Below are positions 1-6,649 of a DNA stretch of 10,091 nt, in pieces. The translations under genes and the position numbers were made by a program. Under the pieces are notes generated by a model. It was not told where the DNA came from. It made no database searches and saw only the letters and a list, made by a program, of their open reading frames with translations. Location: NCBI GenBank assembly GCA_023437255.1, contig JAEZGR010000171.1:1-10091 (forward strand), written 5' to 3'. Numbering within the stretch: position 1 is the first letter of the stretch; each line of letters opens with the position of its first letter. The stretch is from Pseudomonadota bacterium (GTDB lineage Bacteria; Pseudomonadota; Gammaproteobacteria; Burkholderiales; Burkholderiaceae_B).

Positions 1-67
1 GAGGTAGCCAGGGTAGAGCATGATGCCGGATCGGCAAGGGATCGGGCGAGGGGCCGGGGGGCGTCAT
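1..67 (-). CDS. Possible start of an unidentified gene, cut by the left edge
   Basis: A minus-strand frame opens with ATG at 67-65, nine bases after the stop of the purine permease gene, and stays open to the window edge. It would encode 22 visible residues, a proline-rich start followed by IRHHALPWLP. There is no Shine-Dalgarno sequence before the ATG, and another in-frame-independent ATG lies at 21-19, so the true start could differ. The close spacing would fit an operon with the permease. I do not recognise the product, and 22 residues cannot distinguish a real gene from chance in GC-rich DNA. Confidence 0.2.
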   Translation of the reverse strand, partial: MTPPGPSPDPLPIRHHALPWLP

Positions 68-76
68 GTCAGGGCG

Positions 77-1369
77 TCATTCGGGGAAGAACGCGTACTT
101 GACGACGAACAGCGTCGCCACCACGAAGCTGGCCGGATGGACGTCGCGCACACGCCCGGTCGCCACCTTGAGGACCACATAGCTGATGAAGCCAAAGGCA
201 AGCCCATTGGCGATCGAGTACGTGAACGGCATCGCAAGCGTGGTGAGCGCGGCAGGGGTGGCCTCGGTGACGTCGTCCCAGTCGATGTCGGTGAGTTCGC
301 GCAGCATGAGGCCCGCTACATAGAGCAGGGCAGGCGCCGTGGCGTAGGCGGGCACCGAGCCGGCCAGCGGCGAAAAGAACAGGGCGAGCAAAAACAGAAT
401 GGCGACAGTGAGCGCGGTCAGGCCGGTACGCCCGCCCGCCTGTACGCCGGCCGCACTTTCGACATAGGCGGTCGTGCTGCTGGTGCCGAGCATGGAGCCG
501 GCCAGAATGGCTGTGCTGTCGGAGAAGAGGGCACGGTTCAGTCGGCCCGGATTGCTTTCAGAAATCAGGTTGGCCCGTTTGGCCACGCCGATCATGGTGC
601 CGGTGGCGTCGAAGACCTCGACCAGAACCAGCACAAGAATGACATGCACGAAGCCGGTCTGCAGCGCCCCCATGATATCGAGCTGCATGAATGTGGGTGC
701 CAGGCTGGGCGGGGGGGCGATGATGCCGCTGAAGCTGTTGTGCCCCAGCAGCATCGACAACACCGTGACAGCGAGAATGCCGATCAGGATCGCACCGCGC
801 ACGCGCAGTGCATCGAGCGAGGCGATGACAAAGAAGCCGAAGATCGCGTACAGGGCGGGAGGCTGCGTGAGGTCGCCCAGCGCAATCTTGGTGGCGGGAC
901 TGGCCACCACGATTCCCGAACTGCTGAGAGCGATGATGGCCAGAAACAGGCCGATGCCCGCCGCAATCGATGCCCGCAACGACCGAGGTATGCCCGCAAT
1001 GAGCCAGCTTCGTATGCCGGTGATCGTGATGATCAGGAAGATCACGCCGGATATGAACACCGCGCCCAGCGCCTGCTGCCAGGTGTAGCCCAACGCTCCC
1101 ACGATGGTGAAGGCGAAGAAGGCGTTCAGCCCCATGCCGGGCGCCATGCCGATCGGCCAGTTCGCCACGAAGGCCATGATGAGCGTGCCCACCACGGCCG
1201 CCAGGCAGGTGGCGACAAACACTGCATCGCGATCCATCCCCGTGCCCGAGAGAATTTCGGGATTCACGAAGATGATGTAGGCCATGGTCAGGAAGGTGGT
1301 GACACCGGAAAGCACTTCTGTTCGTGCATTGGTGCCATGTTCACGCAACCTGAAGAGTCGCTCAAGCAT
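77..1369 (-). CDS. NCS2 family purine (guanine/hypoxanthine/adenine type) permease
   Basis: This 430-residue, very hydrophobic protein belongs to the nucleobase:cation symporter-2 family, AzgA/PbuG/GhxP branch. These inner-membrane proteins import purine bases with protons. Visible family marks are the amphipathic start ending in TEVLSGVTTFLTMAYIIFVN (about 17-36), APGMGLNAFF (76-85), the acidic EVFDATGTMIGVA stretch (251-263) that corresponds to the substrate-site helix, and GTSSTTAYVESAAGV (295-309). The length is normal for the family and about a dozen membrane segments are apparent. The ATG has GGAG eight bases upstream (complement of 1378-1381). The gene is divergent from tsaD, sharing an 86-base intergenic region. 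Family assignment is secure, but which purine is preferred (guanine/hypoxanthine or adenine) cannot be read from sequence, so I give no symbol. Confidence 0.93.
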   Translation of the reverse strand: MLERLFRLREHGTNARTEVLSGVTTFLTMAYIIFVNPEILSGTGMDRDAVFVATCLAAVVGTLIMAFVANWPIGMAPGMGLNAFFAFTIVGALGYTWQQALGAVFISGVIFLIITITGIRSWLIAGIPRSLRASIAAGIGLFLAIIALSSSGIVVASPATKIALGDLTQPPALYAIFGFFVIASLDALRVRGAILIGILAVTVLSMLLGHNSFSGIIAPPPSLAPTFMQLDIMGALQTGFVHVILVLVLVEVFDATGTMIGVAKRANLISESNPGRLNRALFSDSTAILAGSMLGTSSTTAYVESAAGVQAGGRTGLTALTVAILFLLALFFSPLAGSVPAYATAPALLYVAGLMLRELTDIDWDDVTEATPAALTTLAMPFTYSIANGLAFGFISYVVLKVATGRVRDVHPASFVVATLFVVKYAFFPE

Positions 1370-1405
1370 GGAGGGGGCTCCGAAAACGGATGGAAGGGGA
1401 GACGT

Positions 1406-1411
1406 TACAAT
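1406..1411 (+). promoter_or_regulatory. Candidate -10 box for tsaD
   Basis: TACAAT lies 45 bases before the preferred tsaD ATG at 1456. No convincing -35 box stands at 16-18 bases. Transcription would begin near 1418, which would leave the upstream ATG at 1417 at or just outside the 5' end and so favours the 1456 start. This is a motif match only. Confidence 0.4.
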
Positions 1412-1420
1412 AAAAGATGA

Positions 1421-1426
1421 ATTCTA
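1421..1426 (-). promoter_or_regulatory. Candidate -10 box for the NCS2 permease
   Basis: The minus strand reads GTAGAAT here, giving a TAGAAT -10 match and a leader of roughly 45 bases to the permease ATG at 1369. No good -35 box is seen. The box lies about ten bases from the divergent tsaD TACAAT, so the two promoters would overlap face to face. The same GTAGAAT string precedes plsY. Confidence 0.3.
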
Positions 1427-1455
1427 CGGCTTTATTGGCCTCGCCCTCTATTCAC

Positions 1456-2511
1456 ATGCTCATCATCGGATTCGAAAGCTCCTGCGATGAAACCGGCGTC
1501 GCGCTGGTTTGTACGCAGAGGGGCTTGCTGGCCCATGCATTGCACAGCCAGATCGACATGCACCGCGATTACGGCGGCGTGGTGCCAGAGCTGGCGTCGC
1601 GCGACCACATTCGGCGCGTCATCCCCCTGACACGTCAGGTTCTGGCTCAGGCAGGCAAGTCCATCGACGATATCGATGCGGTCGCCTACACAGCCGGGCC
1701 GGGCCTTGCCGGCGCACTGCTGGTCGGCGCCAGCGTCGCGCAGTCATTTGCCTGGGCCCAGCAGCTGCCGGCGATCCCGGTCCATCATCTTGAGGGGCAT
1801 TTGCTGTCGCCCATGCTGGCGGATCCCTGCCCACAGTTTCCGTTCATCGCCTTGCTGGTGTCCGGCGGCCATACGCAGCTCATGCGGGTCGACGCGGTGG
1901 GGCGTTATACGCTTTTGGGAGAAACGCTCGACGACGCCGCAGGCGAGGCCTTCGACAAGAGCGCAAAGCTCATGGGTCTGGGTTACCCCGGAGGGCCGGC
2001 GTTGTCGCGGCTGGCGCAGGGCGGCAACGAGGCCGTGCATGAGCTGCCGCGCCCCATGCTGCACAGCGCAGATCTCGACTTCAGTTTCAGCGGGCTCAAG
2101 ACGGCGGTGCTGACCCGCGTGCGAGCCTTGGAGAAACTGCATGGCGCACTCTCCGAATCACAGTTGGCCGACCTGGCTGCAGCAACCGAGGCCGCGATCG
2201 TCGATGTACTGGCCGCGAAATCCCTCAAGGCAGTGAAGCAGACCGGCATCCGACGGCTGGTCGTTGCCGGCGGTGTCGGCGCCAATCGCCGCTTGCGCGA
2301 GCAGCTGGTTGCCGAAATGGAGCGCCGCGGTGGTGAGGTGTTCTTTCCGCCACTGGAATTCTGCACCGACAATGGGGCCATGATTGCCTTTGCAGCGGCT
2401 CAAAGGGTCAACGCAGGGCTGGTTGATCTGAACGACCTGGATCACGCCTTCACAGTGAAGCCACGCTGGAGCCTCGAGGACATTTGCGTCCCGGCCACGT
2501 CGGCCCTGTAG
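1456..2511 (+). CDS. tsaD: tRNA N6-threonylcarbamoyladenosine synthase subunit TsaD
   Basis: TsaD (formerly Gcp/YgjD) transfers the threonylcarbamoyl group from TsaC-made threonylcarbamoyl-AMP to A37 of ANN-reading tRNAs in the cytoplasm, working with TsaB and TsaE. From the ATG at 1456 the protein has 351 residues, close to the usual 335-350. It begins [14 protein letters not shown], the standard family start. Other marks are ELASRDH (45-51), [12 protein letters not shown] (80-91), the metal-binding HLEGH (His111 and His115), SGGHTQL (136-142), [10 protein letters not shown] (159-168), and CTDNGAMIA (303-311) with metal-ligand Asp305. An in-frame ATG at 1417 would add 13 residues, but that segment is not family-like and overlaps the likely promoter. 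Neither ATG has a clear Shine-Dalgarno sequence. The gene stands alone between divergent and convergent neighbours, not next to rpsU as in enterics. Confidence 0.96.
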   Translation: MLIIGFESSCDETGVALVCTQRGLLAHALHSQIDMHRDYGGVVPELASRDHIRRVIPLTRQVLAQAGKSIDDIDAVAYTAGPGLAGALLVGASVAQSFAWAQQLPAIPVHHLEGHLLSPMLADPCPQFPFIALLVSGGHTQLMRVDAVGRYTLLGETLDDAAGEAFDKSAKLMGLGYPGGPALSRLAQGGNEAVHELPRPMLHSADLDFSFSGLKTAVLTRVRALEKLHGALSESQLADLAAATEAAIVDVLAAKSLKAVKQTGIRRLVVAGGVGANRRLREQLVAEMERRGGEVFFPPLEFCTDNGAMIAFAAAQRVNAGLVDLNDLDHAFTVKPRWSLEDICVPATSAL

Positions 2512-2518
2512 TGGTACG

Positions 2519-2539
2519 GCTGCCGGCCTCTCCGGCAGC
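2519..2539. terminator. GC-rich hairpin between the convergent tsaD and plsY genes
   Basis: A perfect 8-base-pair stem, GCTGCCGG paired with CCGGCAGC around the 5-base loop CCTCT, starts eight bases after the tsaD stop and lies within the 55-base gap to the plsY stop. Its position suggests a shared terminator for both strands. Neither side has a T tract, so it may be inefficient or depend on other factors. Confidence 0.55.
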
Positions 2540-2566
2540 AACCGCTTGTGGCACCCTGCTTGATTC

Positions 2567-3241
2567 TTAGCGCCGTGCTTTTTTGCGCGCCGTGGCGTCA
2601 TGCCCCTTGCCACCGCCGATCTTGCTTTCCTTGCCTTGCAGCAGCCGGCTGATGTTCTGCTTGTGGCGTAGCAGGATCACGACGGATATGACCACGATCG
2701 CCAACGCCACGGAGCCATGCAGCGGCCAGACCGCCTTTGCGCCTATCAGGTAATAGATGGGCGCCATGATCGTGGCGATGACTGATGCGAGCGAGGAGTA
2801 GCGGCTTACGTAAGCCACCAGCAGCCAGGTCAGTGCGACGGCGAGCCCGAGCCACGGCTGCAGCGCCAGCAACACGCCCAGGCCGGTGGCGACCCCTTTG
2901 CCGCCTTTGAACTTGAGGAAGAACGAGTAGACGTGGCCCAGGAACGCCGCGACGGCGGACATGGCGACGACCTCGACCGGCAGACCGAACTTGCGACTCA
3001 TGACCTGGGCGAGAATCACGGCCACCGCGCCCTTGGCGGCGTCTCCCAGCAAAGTGAGTACAGCTGCCTTCTTGCTGCCCGAGCGCAGTACGTTGGTGGC
3101 ACCCGGGTTGCCCGAGCCAAAGCTGCGCGGATCCTGCAGGCCCATGAGGCGGCTCACGACCACCGCAAATGGGATCGAGCCCAGCAGATACGACAGCAGG
3201 ATCAGACCCGCCGAAAGCGCGGCGGACAGGGCAAAGTCCAT
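2567..3241 (-). CDS. plsY: Glycerol-3-phosphate acyltransferase PlsY (acyl-phosphate dependent)
   Basis: PlsY is an inner-membrane enzyme that moves an acyl group from acyl-phosphate (made by PlsX) to sn-glycerol-3-phosphate, giving lysophosphatidate, the first step of phospholipid synthesis. The 224-residue product shows all conserved cytoplasmic motifs: [10 protein letters not shown] (17-26), GSGNPGATN (42-50), [19 protein letters not shown] (102-120) and the [17 protein letters not shown] segment (192-208). Hydrophobic segments between them fit the multi-pass topology of the family. The C-terminal tail (about 205-224) is Lys/Arg/Gly-rich and somewhat longer than the E. coli protein. The ATG at 3241 has GGAG nine bases upstream. 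An overlapping ATG in another frame, five bases upstream, gives no PlsY sequence. The gene is convergent with tsaD and divergent from surE. Confidence 0.96.
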   Translation of the reverse strand: MDFALSAALSAGLILLSYLLGSIPFAVVVSRLMGLQDPRSFGSGNPGATNVLRSGSKKAAVLTLLGDAAKGAVAVILAQVMSRKFGLPVEVVAMSAVAAFLGHVYSFFLKFKGGKGVATGLGVLLALQPWLGLAVALTWLLVAYVSRYSSLASVIATIMAPIYYLIGAKAVWPLHGSVALAIVVISVVILLRHKQNISRLLQGKESKIGGGKGHDATARKKARR

Positions 3242-3270
3242 GATTCATGTCTCCGGTTCACTGAGCGGCG

Positions 3271-3299
3271 ATTCTACCGGCTATGGCGCAGAACACCAA
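3271..3299 (-). promoter_or_regulatory. Candidate sigma-70 promoter for plsY
   Basis: On the minus strand TTGGTG (complement of 3294-3299) is followed after 17 bases by TAGAAT (complement of 3271-3276). The -10 box matches consensus at five of six positions and the -35 box keeps the key TTG. Transcription would start near 3264, about 23 bases before the plsY ATG. The region is shared with the divergent surE promoter. Confidence 0.45.
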
Positions 3300-3309
3300 A
3301 ATGACCGGG

Positions 3310-3315
3310 TACAAT
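3310..3315 (+). promoter_or_regulatory. Candidate -10 box for the surE operon
   Basis: GGGTACAAT contains a TACAAT -10 match that would start transcription near 3322, giving a leader of about 27 bases before the surE ATG at 3349. No -35 box is recognisable at 16-18 bases. The in-frame ATGs at 3283 and 3301 would lie upstream of this start, supporting 3349 as the real initiator. Confidence 0.4.
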
Positions 3316-3339
3316 CAGCTACTTTCAGTCGGGTTTTCC

Positions 3340-3344
3340 GAGGA
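3340..3344 (+). promoter_or_regulatory. Ribosome binding site that fixes the surE start
   Basis: GAGGA lies four bases before the ATG at 3349. The two upstream in-frame ATGs (3283 and 3301) lack such a site, and only 3349 gives the family-standard [10 protein letters not shown] start. Confidence 0.6.
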
Positions 3345-3348
3345 AGGC

Positions 3349-4107
3349 ATGCGCATACTGGTTAGCAATGACGATGGGTATACCGCCAAAGGCATCGAGG
3401 CGCTTCACGATGCGCTCAAGGGCTTGGGCGAGCTGACCGTTGTCGCACCCGAAACCAACTGCAGCGGCGCCTCGAACTCACTCACTCTGAACCGGCCCAT
3501 GTCGGTGCGCCAGGCGAGTAACGGGTTCTACTTCGTGAACGGCACGCCCTCTGATTGCGTGCATATTGCACTCACAGGTCTGCTTGATTTTCGCCCCGAT
3601 CTCATCGTTTCCGGCATCAACAATGGTGCCAACATGGGCGACGACACCCTCTACTCGGGTACGGTGGCAGCGGCCACTGAGGGTTTTCTGTTCGGTATTC
3701 CCTCCATTGCGTTTTCGCTCACCGAACGTGGGTGGGATCATCTCGACACGGCGGCGCATGTCGCCCGCACCATTGTCGAGCGGCATGCGGCAGAGCCTCT
3801 GCGCAGCAATATCCTCTTGAACGTCAATATTCCTGCGGTTCCCCTGTCGTCGTTGAACGGCCTGCGCGTCACACGATTGGGCAAGCGTCATCCTTCCGAG
3901 CCTGTGGTACGCAGCAGCACCCCCTACGGCGAGCCGGTGTACTGGATCGGTCCGGCCGGCGGCGCATCCGATTTCGCCGACGACACCGATTTCGGCGCTG
4001 TGGAGCAGTCCATGGTGTCGATGACACCCTTGCGGCTCGATCTCACGCATTACGATCAACTGCCCGAAGTGGGACAGTGGGCCGGCCAGATATGCGTAAG
4101 CCGCTGA
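3349..4107 (+). CDS. surE: 5'/3'-nucleotidase and exopolyphosphatase SurE
   Basis: SurE is a metal-dependent phosphatase of nucleoside 5'- and 3'-monophosphates that can also trim short polyphosphate. It is linked to survival in stationary phase. The 252-residue protein matches the usual length of about 250. Visible active-site parts are [10 protein letters not shown] with metal ligands Asp8 and Asp9, the [14 protein letters not shown] segment (33-46) with ligand Ser39, [12 protein letters not shown] (63-74), and [19 protein letters not shown] (88-106) with ligand Asn91. Nothing is missing. Its last 16 bases overlap the start of pcm in a different frame, so the two are likely translated in a coupled way from one message. 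It leads the surE-pcm-nlpD-exonuclease run. Confidence 0.97.
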   Translation: MRILVSNDDGYTAKGIEALHDALKGLGELTVVAPETNCSGASNSLTLNRPMSVRQASNGFYFVNGTPSDCVHIALTGLLDFRPDLIVSGINNGANMGDDTLYSGTVAAATEGFLFGIPSIAFSLTERGWDHLDTAAHVARTIVERHAAEPLRSNILLNVNIPAVPLSSLNGLRVTRLGKRHPSEPVVRSSTPYGEPVYWIGPAGGASDFADDTDFGAVEQSMVSMTPLRLDLTHYDQLPEVGQWAGQICVSR

Positions 4108-4967
4108 AGCCTTCGCCCTTCGGCACTGGTACCGTCAACCGTTTCGGGCGATCCAGCCTGGGCGGCGGGCCCTCCGCGGCCAACAGCAATACCCGGATCC
4201 TTTCCGTGGGGCCGGCCGGTCGATCCAGTGCGCTTCCCGGCGCCCGGCCATCGCATCCCGCCAGGCCCGCAAGCGCTGCGGCGCCCGTCAACTACGCAAC
4301 GCCTGTCGATCCCCGTTTCAATCACGGTCTGACCTCCGAGCGTCCGCGGGCGCGCATGGTGGCGCGCCTGCAAGAGCAGGGCATTAGCGATGAAAGGGTG
4401 TTGGCGGCAATGAGGGCGGTTCCGCGCCATTATTTCGTCGATGAAGGTCTGGCGAGTCACGCCTACGAAGATGCCGCGTTGCCCATCGGGCACGAGCAGA
4501 CCATTTCGCAGCCGTGGGTCGTCGCTCACATGATCGCGACGGTGGCCCAGGAACGCGAGCTCGGCAAGGTCATGGAAATAGGGGCTGGATGTGGCTACCA
4601 GGCGGCCGTCCTCGCCCATGTCGCCCGTGAAGTGCATACTATCGAGCGAATCCACGGGCTCTACGAACTGGCCCGGCAGAATCTGGCCAAGTTGCGAACG
4701 CCCGGGCGAATCCGCGTGGTGTTCGGCGACGGCATGGTCGGCTTGCCGGGCAGTGCGCCATTCGATGCAATCGTTATTGCAGCGGCAGGAATTAAAATCC
4801 CTGAAGCCCTGCTTCAGCAGCTGGCACCCGGAGGCCGGCTTATTGCTCCCGAGGGCGGTCCAGAGCAGCGTCTCGTGTTGATCGAGCGGCTTGGGCCCGC
4901 CAACTGGCGACGCAGCGAACTCGAAGCGGTACGCTTCGTTCCGTTGCGGCCGGGTACACAGTATTGA
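4092..4967 (+). CDS. pcm: Protein-L-isoaspartate O-methyltransferase with N-terminal extension
   Basis: Pcm methylates isoaspartyl residues that form in ageing proteins, using S-adenosylmethionine, and so starts their repair. From the ATG at 4092 the product has 291 residues, against about 208 in E. coli. Residues 1 to about 80 are a low-complexity Gly/Ser/Pro/Ala/Arg-rich extension. The enzyme core starts near [11 protein letters not shown] (83-93). Core motifs are [13 protein letters not shown] (135-147), the SAM-binding [15 protein letters not shown] (161-175), VHTIER (181-186), [21 protein letters not shown] (212-232) and [12 protein letters not shown] (244-255). The next in-frame ATG, Met89, would cut into the core, so the extension is probably real; similar extensions occur in Burkholderiales Pcm proteins. 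The frame is open further upstream over surE, but that part is a shadow. The start overlaps surE by 16 bases, and nlpD follows after 14. Confidence 0.94.
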   Translation: MRKPLKPSPFGTGTVNRFGRSSLGGGPSAANSNTRILSVGPAGRSSALPGARPSHPARPASAAAPVNYATPVDPRFNHGLTSERPRARMVARLQEQGISDERVLAAMRAVPRHYFVDEGLASHAYEDAALPIGHEQTISQPWVVAHMIATVAQERELGKVMEIGAGCGYQAAVLAHVAREVHTIERIHGLYELARQNLAKLRTPGRIRVVFGDGMVGLPGSAPFDAIVIAAAGIKIPEALLQQLAPGGRLIAPEGGPEQRLVLIERLGPANWRRSELEAVRFVPLRPGTQY

Positions 4968-4970
4968 ATT

Positions 4971-4975
4971 AGGAG
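4971..4975 (+). promoter_or_regulatory. Strong ribosome binding site of nlpD
   Basis: AGGAG sits six bases before the nlpD ATG at 4982, close behind the pcm stop. It is the best Shine-Dalgarno match in the window and settles the nlpD start, since no other suitable Met precedes the signal peptide. Confidence 0.7.
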
Positions 4976-4981
4976 AATTCT

Positions 4982-5761
4982 ATGCACGGAGGGTACAGCA
5001 CCGCCCATCCTCTCGTTGGTTCACTGACGCGTTACACACGCCACGCCGTGCTCGCCTTTGGTGTTCTTGCCGTGCTGGCCGGTTGCGGCACCAAGGGGCC
5101 ACGCGCCCCCGTGACCGACATGTCCGAGGCCGGGCAGCAAACAGCGGGTGGCACCTATGTCGTGCGAGCCGGTGACACGCTTTACAAGATCGCCCAGGCA
5201 CATGGCATGGAGGTGTCCACGCTGATTCGTCTGAACAACATCAGCGACCCGACACAACTTCGCGTCGGTCAGGTGCTCAGACTCAGTGGCGATACACCCG
5301 TGCCGGCACAGCCCCCCGTTGCGACAGCTTCGCCGGCGCCCGCCAAGCCCGTCACACCCCCGCCGCCCACCACCGCAGCGCGCGCTGCCGATGCCAACGT
5401 CATCAGTTGGGGGTGGCCGGCCCAGGGCAAGATCATCCAGGGCTTCAACGCCAACACCAAGGGAATCGACATCGAAGGCAAGCCCGGCGATCCCGTGGTG
5501 GCCGCCGCCGATGGCAAGGTCATGTACGCCGGCAACGGAGTGCGCGGTCTGGGCAACCTCGTGCTGCTCGGGCATTCCAACGGCTTCATCACAGCATACG
5601 CTCACAACCAGCAACTGCTCGTGAAATCGGGCGATAGCGTCAAGAAGGGCAGCCGCATAGCGCTGTTGGGCCAGAGCGACACCACGTCGCCCCGACTCCA
5701 TTTCGAGATCCGCCGCTCGGGTAATCCGGTCAACCCGCTGTCCTACCTGCCGCCGCGATGA
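4982..5761 (+). CDS. nlpD: NlpD-type lipoprotein: LysM plus degenerate M23 (LytM) domain
   Basis: NlpD is an envelope lipoprotein that activates the peptidoglycan amidase AmiC during cell separation. The 259-residue protein has a signal peptide ending in the lipobox LAGC (lipidated Cys35), a LysM peptidoglycan-binding domain (about 58-102, YVVRAGDTLYKIAQ to VGQVLRL), a Pro/Ala-rich linker (about 105-138) and an M23/LytM domain (about 143-257). In active M23 enzymes zinc is held by HxGxD and HxH motifs. Here the first reads TKGID (Thr159, with Asp163 kept) and the second reads RLH (Arg238 to His240). Two ligands are lost, so this should be a non-catalytic activator like E. coli NlpD. pcm precedes it. 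The stop overlaps the next start as ATGA. rpoS, its common downstream neighbour, is absent. Confidence 0.94.
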   Translation: MHGGYSTAHPLVGSLTRYTRHAVLAFGVLAVLAGCGTKGPRAPVTDMSEAGQQTAGGTYVVRAGDTLYKIAQAHGMEVSTLIRLNNISDPTQLRVGQVLRLSGDTPVPAQPPVATASPAPAKPVTPPPPTTAARAADANVISWGWPAQGKIIQGFNANTKGIDIEGKPGDPVVAAADGKVMYAGNGVRGLGNLVLLGHSNGFITAYAHNQQLLVKSGDSVKKGSRIALLGQSDTTSPRLHFEIRRSGNPVNPLSYLPPR

Positions 5762-6549
5762 TTCCGTGCCTGGTCTTCGACCTCGAGACAATTCCCGACG
5801 CTCAGGGTCTGCGTAGCCTGAATCCCGATTGGCAGGCCCTGCCCGACAACGAGGTCGTCGAACTCGCGCTGGCGGCCCGTCGCGAATCGCATGGCAACGA
5901 TTTTCTGCCGCTGCACCTTCACAAGGTGGCAGCGGTGGCCTGCGTGTTCCGTGACGACAACGGCTTCAGGGTGCGCTCGCTGGGCACCGCCGACGATCCC
6001 GAGCCGGCCCTGCTCACGGGCTTTTTCAAGACGATCGAGCGTTACACACCCAGGCTGATCAGCTGGAACGGCTCGGGCTTCGATTTGCCCGTGCTGCATT
6101 ACCGCTGCCTGATCCACGGCGTGCAGGCGGCCCGGTACTGGGATCTGGGCGATGACGACCGCGACTTCAAGTTCAACAATTACATTGGTCGCTACCACCT
6201 GCGTCACATCGACCTGATGGACCTGCTCGCCAAGCACAACCCGCGGGCCAACGCACCACTCGACGACCTGGCCAAGCTTTGCGGCTTTCCGGGCAAGATG
6301 GGCATGGACGGCAGTCAGGTCTGGAGGGCGTGGTCAGAAGGGCGTCGTGAAGAAGTGCGTGCCTATTGCGAGACCGACGTGGTCAACACGTGGCTGGTGT
6401 ATTGCCGGTTCCGCCTGATGCGCGGGGAACTCGATCAACACGCTTATGAAGCCGAGGTGGAACTGGTGCGGGCCACCCTTCAGCAGACGCCGGGCGATCA
6501 CTGGCGTGAATACCTCGAGCTCTGGCAAGGCGCCCCCCGTGGTGCTTGA
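5758..6549 (+). CDS. PolB-like DEDDy 3'-5' exonuclease
   Basis: This 263-residue protein resembles the stand-alone predicted 3'-5' exonucleases related to the proofreading domain of family B DNA polymerases. Visible active-site motifs are Exo I FDLETIP (Asp8 and Glu10), Exo II SWNGSGFDLP (102-111, Asp109) and Exo III YCETD (Tyr203 and Asp207), which is the DEDDy pattern. The segment GRYHLRHIDLMDLL (144-157) is typical of the same group. No polymerase domain follows and all four acidic residues are present, so it should be an active nuclease. Its real substrate in the cell is not established by sequence. The ATG overlaps the nlpD stop by four bases (ATGA), pointing to translational coupling and membership of the surE operon. 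It sits where rpoS would be expected in related bacteria. Confidence 0.9.
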   Translation: MIPCLVFDLETIPDAQGLRSLNPDWQALPDNEVVELALAARRESHGNDFLPLHLHKVAAVACVFRDDNGFRVRSLGTADDPEPALLTGFFKTIERYTPRLISWNGSGFDLPVLHYRCLIHGVQAARYWDLGDDDRDFKFNNYIGRYHLRHIDLMDLLAKHNPRANAPLDDLAKLCGFPGKMGMDGSQVWRAWSEGRREEVRAYCETDVVNTWLVYCRFRLMRGELDQHAYEAEVELVRATLQQTPGDHWREYLELWQGAPRGA

Positions 6550-6575
6550 GGTGAAATCGTTTGAAAGAACGGCGT

Positions 6576-6616
6576 GCGCTGGCGAAACAAGAAAGTAATT
6601 GTTGCCGGCGCACAAT
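6576..6616 (+). promoter_or_regulatory. Overlapping dyads before the Spy-like gene
   Basis: The 100-base gap after the exonuclease holds an RNA-type hairpin, GCGCTGGC (6576-6583) with GCCGGCGC (6604-6611), which includes one G-U pair and a 20-base loop. A DNA-type inverted repeat, ATTGT-N9-ACAAT, spans 6598-6616. CACAAT (6611-6616) could serve as a weak -10 box, but I see no -35 box. There is no T tract, so terminator function is doubtful. Either dyad could mark separate control of the next gene. Confidence 0.3.
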
Positions 6617-6649
6617 GCAGCTTCCTAACCGAGCAATGAAGGAACTGCC

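Noticed and set aside
20..1420. A 466-codon plus-strand open frame opposite the purine permease
   Set aside because: It is antisense to a clear NCS2 gene. Its translation is rich in Arg, Gly, His, Glu and Asp with no recognisable domain, as expected from the complement of hydrophobic GC-rich codons.
1370..1455. A purine riboswitch ahead of the permease
   Set aside because: The leader would be only about 45 bases, too short for an aptamer, and no conserved loop sequences are present.
2598..3248. A 216-codon minus-strand frame overlapping plsY in another frame, with its own ATG after the same ribosome binding site
   Set aside because: Its ATG lies near the Shine-Dalgarno sequence, but the translation is Arg/Gly/Ala-rich with no family motifs, while the other frame is unmistakable PlsY.
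3732..4091. Upstream extension of the pcm frame across surE
   Set aside because: The added 120 residues are Arg/Gly/Ser-rich and overlap conserved surE sequence in another frame. The ATG at 4092 fits the operon layout.
5021..5791. A 256-codon minus-strand frame opposite nlpD
   Set aside because: nlpD has a full lipobox, LysM and M23 architecture. The antisense translation is His/Gly/Arg-rich shadow sequence.
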